Assembly: GCF_003573695.1 (NCBI RefSeq)
Contig: NC_039358.1
Span: forward strand, 99,014,117-99,078,116
DNA from: Papaver somniferum
Lineage: Eukaryota; Streptophyta; Magnoliopsida; Ranunculales; Papaveraceae
Direction of reading: 5' to 3'
DNA length: 64,000 nt
Shown here: in pieces, positions 32,567-43,900 of the stretch
How the letters are laid out: every line of letters begins with the position of its first letter
Numbering within the stretch: the first letter of the stretch is position 1
Made by a program: the position numbers and the translations under genes
Notes under the pieces: model-generated
What the model saw: only the letters and a program-made list of their open reading frames with translations
Databases searched by the model: none
What the model was told of the DNA's origin: nothing

Positions 32567-33500
32567 AGTCAAGGTAGAATAGATTCATGCCTATATCAGG
32601 AGTCAAGGTAGAACCGATCCTAACTTGTTTTAGGAGTCATGATAGAACAGGTCCCAATAGGAAAAACTGATTTCTCTAAGTCACGTACACTTTAGGGTTT
32701 GTGTGATTTGGAAATTGGGTTTGAAAAATAGGAAGGTCAATATGTCGACATAATGAGTAATTTAAACATGTGCTGAAGTATTATTTCTTAATTGTTCAAA
32801 TATATTCCTTGATACTCAAGGTGAGATCCCAAACCGAAATAATAGAGAATCTTTTTGAGATTTTCGAATTAATATGTTTTCTTTTACCATCAAGCAAAAC
32901 ATATCTCTAAAGAGATATATTAGTGAAGTGCTAGCTAATATTGAGTTGTCCAAGAGAGTTGGATACTGGTTGGAATTATACAAAACCGAATTTAGGTGCT
33001 TTACTGCATATCTTAAAAATATTTTCGATTATGGAAATTCCTTGGTGTTCAAACTACCTTGGGCTATAAATAGTGAAGTTTGTCTTCTTATAAACTCATC
33101 CCGAGGCAGGCACTTCGCTTTGTAGTTACTGATGCAACCGACTAATAATATTACTTTTGGTACTATCTTGGAGAGGAGAGTAACCTAATTAGGTGAAATC
33201 TCTTACATCCGCTAGTTTAATAACTTCTTTTGGATCAAGAAGCGTCCTCCAGTACCGTTGGTGGGAAACTAGAATTGCATTGTTATTTTAGTTTTCGATC
33301 ATTGATTTGATTGACTAACGGATTGTTAACTCTTGATTGCACCTAGTTTGATTATTCTTGGGAGCCTTCTCTTCTGACATAAGGTCACTCAAAAAAGATC
33401 AAGAGGTTAGCGGTAGTTCATATCTGACGTTGACTTGTGATCATCCATCATTAACAGATTCCATTTTGTGTGTGACCCATCATAAGTTGGAATCAAATTT
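32567..33500 (+). repeat. Sirevirus-like LTR A, right part
   Basis: After the TTGGG duplication, the sequence resumes the LTR. AGGTAGAACCGATC, GTCGACATA, TTGTTCAAA.ATATTCCTT, GAGATCCC..ACCGA and CTAACGG.TTGTT all recur at 60390-61150 in the complete LTR. A TATA-like CTATAAATAG lies at 33063-33072. The right end of the LTR cannot be fixed. The ORF at 32874-33125 overlaps the promoter region and is not a gene. Confidence 0.7.
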
Positions 33501-36500
33501 GTTATTGATCGACAAATAATATTACTTGTAATACTATATTGGACACGAGGTGTGATATTTGGCGTATGTGCCTCAGGTATTCTGCTAGTGGGGTGGGTGT
33601 GGGGTGTGGGGGGGTACCACCTCAGCTGTTGGTGTCCAACCTGGGGAATTTACTCCAGGTCATGGTGGTAACACTCTTTTTAGTGTTGAGCTCGTCATAT
33701 GTTTGTACTACACATAATGACAATCAGCATGTGAAAGTTTGTACCCGGGAAAAAACTTTCTTGATTTTGGGTAATTTGGGACATAGTAGTCGGATTTGCT
33801 CTTTTGCCAGTTAGATCTATGATGATCTGTAACAAATTGTCAAGTGAATCAGATGAAAATCTATAATTCACTATGTGATTTTCAGATTTGAAGATATTCA
33901 TCTTTCAGAGATGTTATTCTTCTTTTAAATGCAAGAAAATATCTCAAATTCTTGTGATTTCCATTTCGTCTTTCGACAATAGATTATATCATTATTATGC
34001 TTAATATAAATCACATATTCACAAGAGATTCTAGCATCAAATGTGCTTTATATATATAGATAAGAGATAACATGAGAACAATTATTCATAGATCTTCTCC
34101 CAAAATCATTCCTATATCAGAGATTGCACCGACTTATGATTATAATGCTAAGAAAATAAAATCATGCAGATATTTATACATGGATGAGATCCAAATGACG
34201 AGATTAATCTAGATTTGTATGAATTATGACATCTATATGTACTGTATCATTTGATGATGAACTCAGATCATGTGTTTTTACGCTTTGTTGATGAGAAAAA
34301 GATAAGAAAATGCCAGATTTATATGATTTTTAGCTAATATGCTTCAATTTTGAGATAGTAAAACTTAGATAATGTGAAATAGCATATTATGGAGATCAAA
34401 ATGCTCAAAACATCCATCATTAACAATATTCGTAACAGATCGAAGTAGTAATGCATCGTCACGATCAAAACATAAGGTTAGCTACAATTCATGCATGTCA
34501 TGCTCAATCTATATTAAGATGACTATAACGCGGATGATTCATGTTAATTATCACGATAAACTTAAAAGTAATGCGTCTTATGCAAACAGAGCTTAGATTT
34601 ACGTTTTCATATCAAGAGATCATGCATAGATAGCAATTCCTTCATAAAATTATGTTTTTTTTTCCAAATTAGGATTTTCAAAATATCAAGATTACGATCT
34701 ATCATAATTCAATCATAATGCAAATGTTAAAAGTTGTTTTTAGTGCCAATGAAGATGTATATTCTGTATCCTGGGAGCAGAGACTTCGTATACCTACCTA
34801 CACAGATTTATGATCTGATGATTCGTCTAGTTGATCACCAATCCTGATCAATTACGGTACTCTTACAGGTGATTATCTCAATTCGGACAAGTTAGGGGTT
34901 TGTGGTCATCTTCTCTGTCAATCAGATTGTCAGTCCAGAAAGTATCAAGAGAAAGAACCACTGGAAAGTATTTTTTATTGATTATTAAAAGTTGTGTACA
35001 TTGTACTTGATTTACAAGCATAGCCTTTCTGGTTGTTTATACTAGCGGTAGCTATCACGCAGGAAGTGTGCCCAATTGGAAACCGCCTTAATCTAGCTGG
35101 AGATGATGTGATTATCCGCTCAAACATCACTTCCTTCTTAAATGATCTCATCGACCTGGGTAGATCTCCTTGTCACGTTACTCTTACTCCAGGTTGTGGA
35201 TCTTAGTCTTGACTTTTAGTTGTGTCTTCGGTCTCTGTTTTCGTTGTGGGATCCAGAACTCAAATCGTGCACGTCGTTTAGTCTTCGTTTTCAGGTCGTG
35301 GTTATGAGAATATAATATCTTCTAAGTCTTGCACGTACTGAAGACTTGTATGTCCGATCCCGACGTAGGTTCTCTCTCAGCACTCTAGCTCGTAAGACAT
35401 GTACAACTGTCAGTATTGGGTAGATGCTATATTTTGTCATCTACAACGTCCATATAATTGTGATCAATTATGAGTCTTGTTTCTCGTAGAATGCTTATCT
35501 TGAAAGATAGATAACAAGTTTATTACTTGACGGAATTCCAATTAGATTATTTGGATACGACTAGATTGATCTTGGATATTAATTTTTGAGATTGCCCAAG
35601 TACTCTTCTTAACAATCAGGTTCACAGACTATACTTTATAATTGCGAAGAGATATAGATATAAACTCTACATACATATTTTCAAGGATCATTAAGTTGAT
35701 CTACTTTCGTTTGTATTAGGTTTTATCCATACAGTTTGCCGAACAAAAATTTGGTGGTGTACTTGGTATTCCTCTCATTTTCACAAAGTCTGGTGTATAA
35801 GTATATTGTTCAGCTACCTCTAAATTTTGTTCAGCTAACCGAACTTGGTTAAATTATTTTTGGAAGGCACTTTTGGGGATATATTTATGCCCAATACCAC
35901 GGATTGGATGGAGTTACATAAACTACCACAAGCTTTGAAAGTTTTCCAAGCCTGTGCGACCTCTGTGATACCCACGACCCTAAGCCATATAAGCCGGGTA
36001 CTTTCTAAACAATTTTGCAAAAAATGGCACTAGTTCCGTTATAGGCCGCGACCTCCTTGCTACGCACAAGCTACTGTCTGAGTCGCTGACTTGAGTTTGA
36101 ATCAGTAATCGTCTTCTTCATCAAAAAGTCTCCAACTTCTGCAGAAGTGAAGAAAAGTACAGATTTTCTTAATGATGTAATTTTTAATCTTTCCTTTCTT
36201 CTTCCTAACTTTAAAACTATCTGAACTTCCCTGTTCTTATTATTACTTCCATGATCATCAATTCTCATAGTTAATTTCGAAACCATACTAATTTAACTAG
36301 ATCAGAAATTTGAAGAAATCTAAGATTCACAAGAACCGATAAAACCCTAATATATTCCATCGAAAAGAAACAAATCTTAAAACCCTAATTGAAACATAAA
36401 CTCAATTCGATTAAGAAACCATAAACATAAATCAAGCTTCAAAAATAAGCCTAAAAACCTTTCACCACATCTAATACGCGAAGATGTTGAGATAAACTAC

Positions 36501-36670
36501 TTGATTCCATCATCAAATCGATTATATCAGAGATTTGAGCTAACTGTAATTAGGTGAACAAGTTGGAACATATAAAATTAGGCATACAGGAATTATGTGC
36601 GACATTTTCATTAGGATATAAAAGTAATAAAATTTTTTGGCAGGGTTAAAATTTCCTATATATGAGTCAG
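33501..36670. other. Unassigned AT-rich region
   Basis: It holds only short ORFs without domain signal. A G-rich run (GGGTGTGGGGTGTGGGGGGG) lies at about 33595-33615. Segments at 35730-35840 and 36710-36840 share CCGAAC/TTCGGC words in opposite orientation, but no terminal repeat or target duplication could be set. I see no gene. Confidence 0.35.
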
Positions 36671-37069
36671 ATGAGAAAAATGCTATTATGTTAAGTTGTG
36701 GTATTTTTTGTTTCACCAACTTCTATAGTGGTACCAAACAACATTGGCCCAACCGAACTTATCTCCGTAACTTCAGAAAATGGTAGTTCGGCTATATCGA
36801 TATTATCTTCTCCTGGCAGAACTTTTTACTTCGATTGGCTTTTGAACTTTAATTCAAGCAAAACCAACTCAATTGTTAGTAAAATGATTTAAAATAAGCG
36901 TAAAAGTCTAATACAAACCAAACTATAAAATTCGTTAATTAAAACTAAGAGACCTAACCATCAGAATGTGTATTACAAACCAAACATACGAAATGCATAA
37001 CTAAACTGTATCTCAAGCTCAAACCATCAACATATACTAAGATTAAATTCTGAAAAAGATATTTTTGCT

Positions 37070-37800
37070 CAATCACGACGGATTCTTTTACCGTGGCTCA
37101 CACCAAGAGTTTGTTATTCAACTTCATCGTCACTTTGGGTCTCATCTCCGGTTGGTTCGATCGTAATAGGAACAGCTTGACTTGAACCATCGCCTGGTTG
37201 TCGATTTCTCTTCACTGCCTTATGCTGGCTTGGCTCCATAACATTAGGTAATAGTACTGTATAACACTGGTTGTAAAGGTCGGTTTGTTGTTCTGCCGTC
37301 ATCGGTTCTCTACTGCGAATTTTAGCCATCATTTTCTTTTGGAGTTTCTTACCCCTCCACCACCCCAACACCCCCACCACCACCCCCACACGACACACAC
37401 ACACATATGTTTGTAGTTTAACCTAAAAATAAGTTATTATTATTTCATAATATTTTGTAACAACTTAAAGAGCATAAAGAGATTCAAAGTATCTTGCCAC
37501 ACTGTCAAATAACTTCAAATCGTCTTGGTCACAAAAGGCATCTTCTCGGTTTCAACTCCTTTATTCCTAGCCTTCTTCTTCTTATTCTTCTTCTTCTTCT
37601 TCTTCTTCTTCTTCTTTTTCTTCTTCGTATTCTCAACATGATCTTGGCTTTCTTTATGTATTATAAGAGGATGAGTAATACCTTGATATTGTTCCATGTA
37701 TCCTTCGCCAATAGAAATTGGGTTATCCTCCAAAGGTATACAATCATTTGCCTCAATAAGGTAGTTTTCCATATTGTTCCGGTGATCTATTGTTGAAGTT
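37070..37800 (-). other. Two short unassigned reverse-strand ORFs with a TTC microsatellite
   Basis: The ORF at 37404-37114 (96 aa) has a plausible stretch, MAKIRSREPMTAEQQTDLYN, and an acidic end. The ORF at 37772-37515 (85 aa) contains a poly-lysine run encoded by the TTC microsatellite at about 37571-37626. They could be exons of one decayed gene, but no splice pairing or family is evident. Confidence 0.25.
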
Positions 37801-38314
37801 GGGTCATGCTTGATATTTAAAAAAAAAAATCATGTTCGTTGTTCTCTTTTCCACCAAACTAAAGTTTTCATTCTCCACGCTTTGTATATTTTGGACACAA
37901 AAAATTTATCGTAACACTATTCGAGGATTGTAGATTGAGAAACTTCCAGGATAAAACAATGGTATGTAGTAAACCCGAGATATGTGAGAATTCCTGCACC
38001 TAGTCTTCATCTGATTCAAAAGAGTACGGGTGAAAATTAACCTTGTTCCACATTCATATTATCCTAGTCCTCCCTCAACTTTGTCAACTGATTTTCTTTA
38101 GAATTTTTCTGCACGTGTTTGAAAAGTATTACCTTGCCACCAGCATCCCATAAACCCAACCTTCATTTTCTGAAACCAAGCTCAATTCAGGGAAGTAGTC
38201 GTACACCCACACCTATGAGAATATGATAAAGAAAACCCCCAACAACAAGAAATGTTCGGCTGCCACAAAAATATATAAGTGTCAACCATGGTTTTTTAAA
38301 AACGTACGAGTCGT

Positions 38315-38815
38315 TGTTAGAGCATAGCTCGGTTGAACCCACCAAGCGTTGGTATGTCAAGTTTGGTTGTCATATTTTAGTGAATCAAAACTCAATTAAA
38401 GAGTCGCTTGATTATATACTAGAGACAACTTCGTATAGGTTAGGCTAGAAATATCAGGATTATGAGACATACAAGTATTACTCGAAGACTTGAAGAATGT
38501 GAAGAAGTAGCAAGCTACATCGATGACATGATCCTTCCTCTTGAGGTTAGTAATATTGTGACTTGAACTGTTTCATTCCTAACTATCTTCCAAGTCGTGT
38601 TATATTGAAAACATAACTGCGAAGCTCCATTTGTGTATAACAAGCTAAGTTCGATCCAATGGTTGAAAGATATTATCTTGAATCTAATCAGGTTTTCATC
38701 TAACGGTGAATATTTTGAATGCTTTGTTATCAAGGTAACTTAGATTGCAAACCCTGATTTGGAGACTATATAAAGGAGAACTCTAGCAACTAGGAAACCT
38801 AATCCCCACACCCGA
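38315..38815 (+). repeat. Truncated, mosaic Sirevirus-like LTR
   Basis: It starts TGTTAGAGCATAGCTCGGTTG. Up to about 38625 it is almost identical to the LTR beginning at 59454. From there to about 38815 it instead matches, in reverse complement, the LTR at 40949-43331 (about 42054-42245), including the promoter CTATATAAAGGAGAACTCTAG (near 38768). After 38815 similarity stops. A recombinant or hybrid LTR. Confidence 0.7.
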
Positions 38816-40332
38816 AAGGATCTTACACATCTAAAAGAATTGTACAACCTATAAGAGTTAAGCACGAAGTTTTCATATACCATTTTAGATAACCAATATC
38901 AAAACCGAAAGTACAAGTAATTTGGTTTTAATATGTTATCAAGGAAACAATTGCCCGAAGCAATTTTCCCTAATAGTTTAACAAATTGACTAAGAAACTT
39001 AGTTCCCTTGCTAAACCGATTGCACAAATACAATCGCTTATTTTGATAAGACCAAAATAAAGGTCAGAATTAACTTTATTTTTCTCATCAGGCTCTAATT
39101 ATTCAGACAATAACTTAGACCTTACACTTTATACAAGACAAGTACTAGGTTAGTTAACTAATATTTCTTGTCAAGGCATTCGATTAGACTTGAATAACCG
39201 AATCCTTTACTTTGATAAGTCTAACTAAGATCAGAAATAACTTAGTTTCTCTTATCGAATTTGACTAAACAAATGATCATGTATTTTGTTAAGCCATAAA
39301 CAATATATACAAACCAAATAAATTGACTTGCATAATTATTTCTCTTAACCAGAAGCAATTGAAACAAACATATACATTAAAGCACTGCAATTGCACCGAA
39401 ATTTCGTTAAGTCTAAAAAAATTGATACCAAACAATTAAGAAAGATATCAAACCAGTTTTTCTTAACCCGGAAACAATTGAATCACACACACACATACAT
39501 CCACACAAACATAATGGAATCAACATCAATTGTACCGAATTTTGTTAAGAAAAAGCAAAATATATGCAATAAAATCAAGCTTTTCTTAAACAGGAAAACT
39601 ATTAACTAACAAATTCGTTACCTCGGATTCCACATCCTCTTCTCCCCAGAAAGATATATCATTAAGCTCAAGTTCAAGTTAGAACTCTCCCCCATTGTGT
39701 TGTCATCCTCTCGGAGGAACAAAAGAAAAACAACAAAAGCAAGCTTTACCAGAGAAAGGTTGAATTTGTTTTAACTAATGCGTGCCAATAGCAAAAGTTG
39801 AAAACCCGAAACACATATGTTTTTATGTTAAACATAAATTGTTTCAACATATTGTGACTTTTTCACATATGAGTTTCAATCGGAACACCTTATGATCCTT
39901 TGATAAAGCCTACCAACATGGCTAGAACTCAATCCCGCTAAATCAAAAATCCACAAAAACCATAAAGGTTCACACATCATGTGAGATTGAATATTAAGGT
40001 TAAGAAAACTGAAATCAAACATCCCATACACACATAGCAATAATATAAAGCATTCAAGCACATACTATGTAATCGAAAAACTATCACAAGAAAAATTATA
40101 AAATAATAATTTTATTCATAAATAGATAGTTTTATTCAGAAATAGACCCTATACAATAATTAAAATAAAACAAAAACTGATGTATATTTTTTTATCATAA
40201 GACTCTAATTTTATTCCTTTAGAGTTTCCTCTGATATTTTCGAAGCTGGATCAGAAGATTTCACAGGGTTCCAATCATCTTCTATGATTACTAATCTTGA
40301 TTCAAGACTAATAACATTGTTATTGACTTCCT
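38816..40332. other. Sirevirus-like internal non-coding sequence, degraded
   Basis: No long ORF. AGAACTCTCCCCCATTGTG at about 39680 resembles AGAACTCTCCCCCATAAAAT at 51580, so both belong to the same element family. ORFs at 39391-39609 and 39876-40061 show no domain. Confidence 0.4.
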
Positions 40333-40881
40333 TTACTTCCTTTCGCAAACCTTTTCCATGTTCCTTACTTCACATAAGATCAGATCTAATTTTAGTGAAA
40401 GATTCTTGAGAAGATTATCATTAAGAGATGATATTTCAGACACTTTGTGATTAAACTCATCAAACGAATCTTCATCTGCCATACGAAGGTTTTCCCAATC
40501 AGAATTTAGGTTTTGAAGCCTAGCTTCTTTTTCACAGGTATTCCCTTCAAATACGGTTTCTAAGATATCCCAGGCATCTTTAGACTTTGTGCACGTAGTC
40601 ACATGATGCTGAAGATCTGGGGTAATGGCATGTATGATAGCATTTAAGCCGTCAGAATTTTTCTTTGCAGCAAGGATTTCTTCTGGACTATATCTACCAA
40701 TATCCTTAGGTCTATACACATCGCCTTATGTATCAACCGGAGGAGTATAACCATTAACAACACGTAAACATGTTTGAAAATCACGAGCTTAAAGAAAAGC
40801 ACGCACAACGATTTTCCACCACAAGTAGTTTGAGCCATCGAAGACTGGTGGCACGTTTATGGAGATAGAATTTCTGTCCAT
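40333..40881 (-). pseudogene. gag: Ty1/copia (Sirevirus-like) gag pseudogene
   Basis: From ATG at 40881-40879 the reverse strand reads MDRNSISINVPPVFDGSNYL then WWKIVVRAFL, the usual start of plant copia gag (F.G.NY..W). It meets a stop, shifts frame, meets another stop and then stays open to 40333. This last part includes HHVTTCTKSKDAWDILETVF, the UBN2-type gag core. It begins 54 bases from the PBS and ends without a zinc knuckle or pol, so the element is truncated. Non-functional. Confidence 0.75.
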
Positions 40882-40934
40882 AGAGTCAGATCGCTACAAA
40901 CACAGACTTATGAGGTCTTTAAACGTGTTTGCCT

Positions 40935-40946
40935 GCTCTGATACCA
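40935..40946 (-). other. Primer-binding site, initiator tRNA-Met type
   Basis: Reverse strand TGGTATCAGAGC, two bases after the LTR end TTTTTCA. This is the standard PBS of plant Ty1/copia elements. Confidence 0.9.
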
Positions 40947-40948
40947 AT

Positions 40949-43331
40949 TGAAAAAGTGGGGGTACAACAACCTCACCCAATATTTCGCTTAGCAATCTGT
41001 ATGGACTAACTCCAATATACTTTTAAGAGAATCAACTAGACAGTCATACTCAATCTTAATAAAAAGTATATCAAAGAGTTATATCTCAATTTCGCGATTC
41101 AATACTTACTCAATCAAATAGAAATTTGCGAATCCATTTGAATACTAGAGAAATTAGCTTGAACGGTACCAAAAACCAATGTTCAAGGATCAATCAATTT
41201 CAATCAACAACCAAAGGTTGGATTTACCAATTGATCGATTCAACGCACAACATTTGATATTTCAATTATATAACAAAATATAATGCGGAAAAGAAATAAT
41301 ACAAACACCAAAAGTTTTGTTAACGAGGAAACCGCAAATAGAAAAAAACCCTGGGACCTAGTCCATATTTGAACACCACACTGTATTAAGCCGCTACAGA
41401 CTCTAGCCTACTACAAGTTAACTTCGAACTGGAATGTAGTTGAGCCCTAACCAAGTCTCAAACCGATTAAGGTACAATCGTGTTCCTTACGCCTCTAGAA
41501 CCACACCGGATTCTGCGCACTTGACTCCCTTAGCTGATCTCACCCACAACTAAGAGTTGCTATGACCCAAAGTCGAAGACTTTAATAAACAGATCTGTAT
41601 CACACAGAAAAGTCTACATGAATAGATAAATCTGTCTCCCACAGAATTACCTACGAGTTTTGTTCTGCCTTTTGATAAATCAAGGTGAACATGAACCAAT
41701 TGATATACCGGACTTATATTCCCGAAGAACAACCTAGAAATATCAATCACCTCACAATAATCTTAATCGACTAGCGAAACAAGATATTGTGGAATCACAA
41801 ACGATGAGACGAATATGTTTGTGACTACTTTTCTATCTTTCCTATCAGAGAAATTAATCTCAAGCCAATCTTACAATTGCACTCAATCACGATAGAAACA
41901 ACAAGATCAGATCACGCAACTACAGAGAAAATAGTTGGGTTTGGCTTCACAATCCCAATGAAGTCTTCAAGTCGTTAACCTACATGGTCTCGATAGAAAC
42001 CTAAGGTTAAAGGAGAATCGGCTCTAGCTTATGCAACTAGTATCACACAAGAGGTGTGGGGATTAGGTTTCCCAATTACTAGAGTTCTCCTTTATATAGG
42101 CTCCAAATCAGGGTTTGCAATCTAAGTTACCTTGGTAAAAAAGCATTCAATATTCACCGTTAGATGAAAACCTGATTAGATTCAAGCTAATATCTTTCAA
42201 CCGTTAGATCGAACTTAGCTTGTTATACACAAATGAAATGCACGTTCATTTAGGTTTGTGTAACCGTACCTAAACGTGTAAACCTAGTTGGTTCAACAGT
42301 AGTTAACCAATGGCTAGCCATATGAGCACTTTCATATCAACCTTATTCATCTTCACCATAACTAGTTCAAATGACTCAAAAGAACTAGTTAGAAAGTTGT
42401 TCAATTGCTTAGATCTCATAGAAGTATATAAGACACAATCGAAGGAAAAAAGATTTTGATTCACTCGAATCAATTCATGAACATTATAGCCACGGTTTGC
42501 AAAGATTGCATTCCTTAGTTTATATATGTCTTAGTTCACGAATAAACCGTTTTTAGAAAATAACCCACACAAGTATGCATACCGTTATGCATACTTAAGT
42601 ACCTAGATTGAGTTAGTTTTCAGTTCACATACTCCAGCAAAAATTCACGGGATGTGAACTTCCGGCAGTACGCGTACGGGTACGCGGACTTAGCTTCCGG
42701 ACATCCTGAACCAGTAAAGTACGCATACTTTAGTTCAAGGATTTTGGACTTACACAAGTATGAGTTCACATACAATGTTTATATCCATTCAAGGTTATAT
42801 ATTCTAAACTCTCATTTCAATCATTGAAACATTCTTAGAGGATGTTAAATAGAGGTTATTCACACAATATTTTTCATCAAAGCGATTTTCAAGATATTGA
42901 AATAATCAACATGACTTTCGTCACTTGTAAAGATGAACTTGGCCAAAGCGAAAGCTTACCAACACATATTTCGAGGAATAGATAAGCGAGATGAACTCGG
43001 ATCGAAATAGCAAATGTGTATAATCGAAGCCTATATAGCAATACGACTTTTGTCTCAAGATAGGAGATAGAGTAGATAGACTTTGGAGTGATAGATAAGT
43101 TCAAGTCTCCACATACCTTTTTTTCGATGAAGATCCACCAGTTCCTTGAGTAGTTCTTCGTCTTTGTATGATGAACGTCGTGAAGTATAGAGCTCAACTA
43201 CACTTTCTATCCTAGTCCGAGACTTAGCTATAAGTAGACTAGAAATCAAGACTTATAGTTTTGGCAACTAAACTTGACAAACAAGCTTGAGATAGCAGCG
43301 GTTGAGAGTTCGACCGAGAAGTGCTCTAACA
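40949..43331 (-). repeat. Complete Sirevirus-like LTR B, 2383 bp
   Basis: On the reverse strand it begins TGTTAGAGCACTTCTCGG at 43331 and ends CCCCCACTTTTTCA at 40949, with the PBS immediately beyond. A promoter CCTATATAAAGGAG lies at about 42090-42105. A 26-base near-palindrome lies at 42571-42596. On its other side it is preceded by a polypurine tract rather than by host DNA. ORFs inside (41550-41750, 42889-43249, 43268-43486) also occur in the second copy or are anti-sense noise and are not genes. Confidence 0.88.
42571..42735. repeat. Palindrome cluster in LTR B
   Basis: The 26-base near-palindrome AAGTATGCATACC..GTTATGCATACTT lies at 42571-42596, then TACGCGTACGGGTACGCG near 42669-42686 and GTACGCATACTT near 42719. 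The copy at 51995-52020 has ACCGGT at the centre. These are U3-side palindromes like those at 9331-9510. Confidence 0.75.
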
Positions 43332-43900
43332 ATCTCCCCCTTTGTCAATTTTAGTGACAAAACTATCAATACATATGGAATACAAAATAAATAAACTTTG
43401 CAGTTTCTCATCCACATGCATGATATCCTTGGTTCTTCAACATTACTCGAAATCTTCGTCACTTCCAAGTACTCCAATGATTCCAAAGATATTCAATGCG
43501 TCATCATCGTTGTTGAAGGTCCGTAGCCATAACAATGAGAAAACAAAAGCTCTCAATCATTGTTACACAGTGTCATAGTATTATTACACAACATCAAAGT
43601 TCAATTGTATCACAACTTTGACAACAATACTATGGTGATATGTATCACTCCCTCTTAGTCAATAATTCTTCTCACATGAAAACCACTCCCCCTTACATAA
43701 TGATCCGAAAACCATATGCATTTGTAGTGTGAACTATACATTAATTCTCCCCCTTTTTGTCAATAAAATTTTCAAAGGTACGAAAACTAGTGGGATCGTA
43801 ATGAAATTTCAATAGAGACACTTCATGACCAAAAGAAAGCACATATCAACTCTTTAGATGCAATCATATAGCCTAAACTAAATGCATTCGTCAAGGAGTT
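43332..43900 (-). other. Sirevirus-like 3' internal region with polypurine tract
   Basis: Directly beyond LTR B, the reverse strand reads TTGACAAAGGGGGAGAT before TGTTAGAG. This is the PPT that normally precedes a 3' LTR. The same phrase precedes the LTR at 59454. The rest is the non-coding tail typical of these elements. Confidence 0.7.

Noticed and set aside
35730..36840. Possible DNA transposon bounded by CCGAAC/TTCGGC words
   Set aside because: No consistent terminal inverted repeat and no target duplication could be found.
37515..37772. Lysine-rich protein candidate, possible nuclear protein
   Set aside because: The lysine run is encoded by a TTC microsatellite; no conserved flanking domain.
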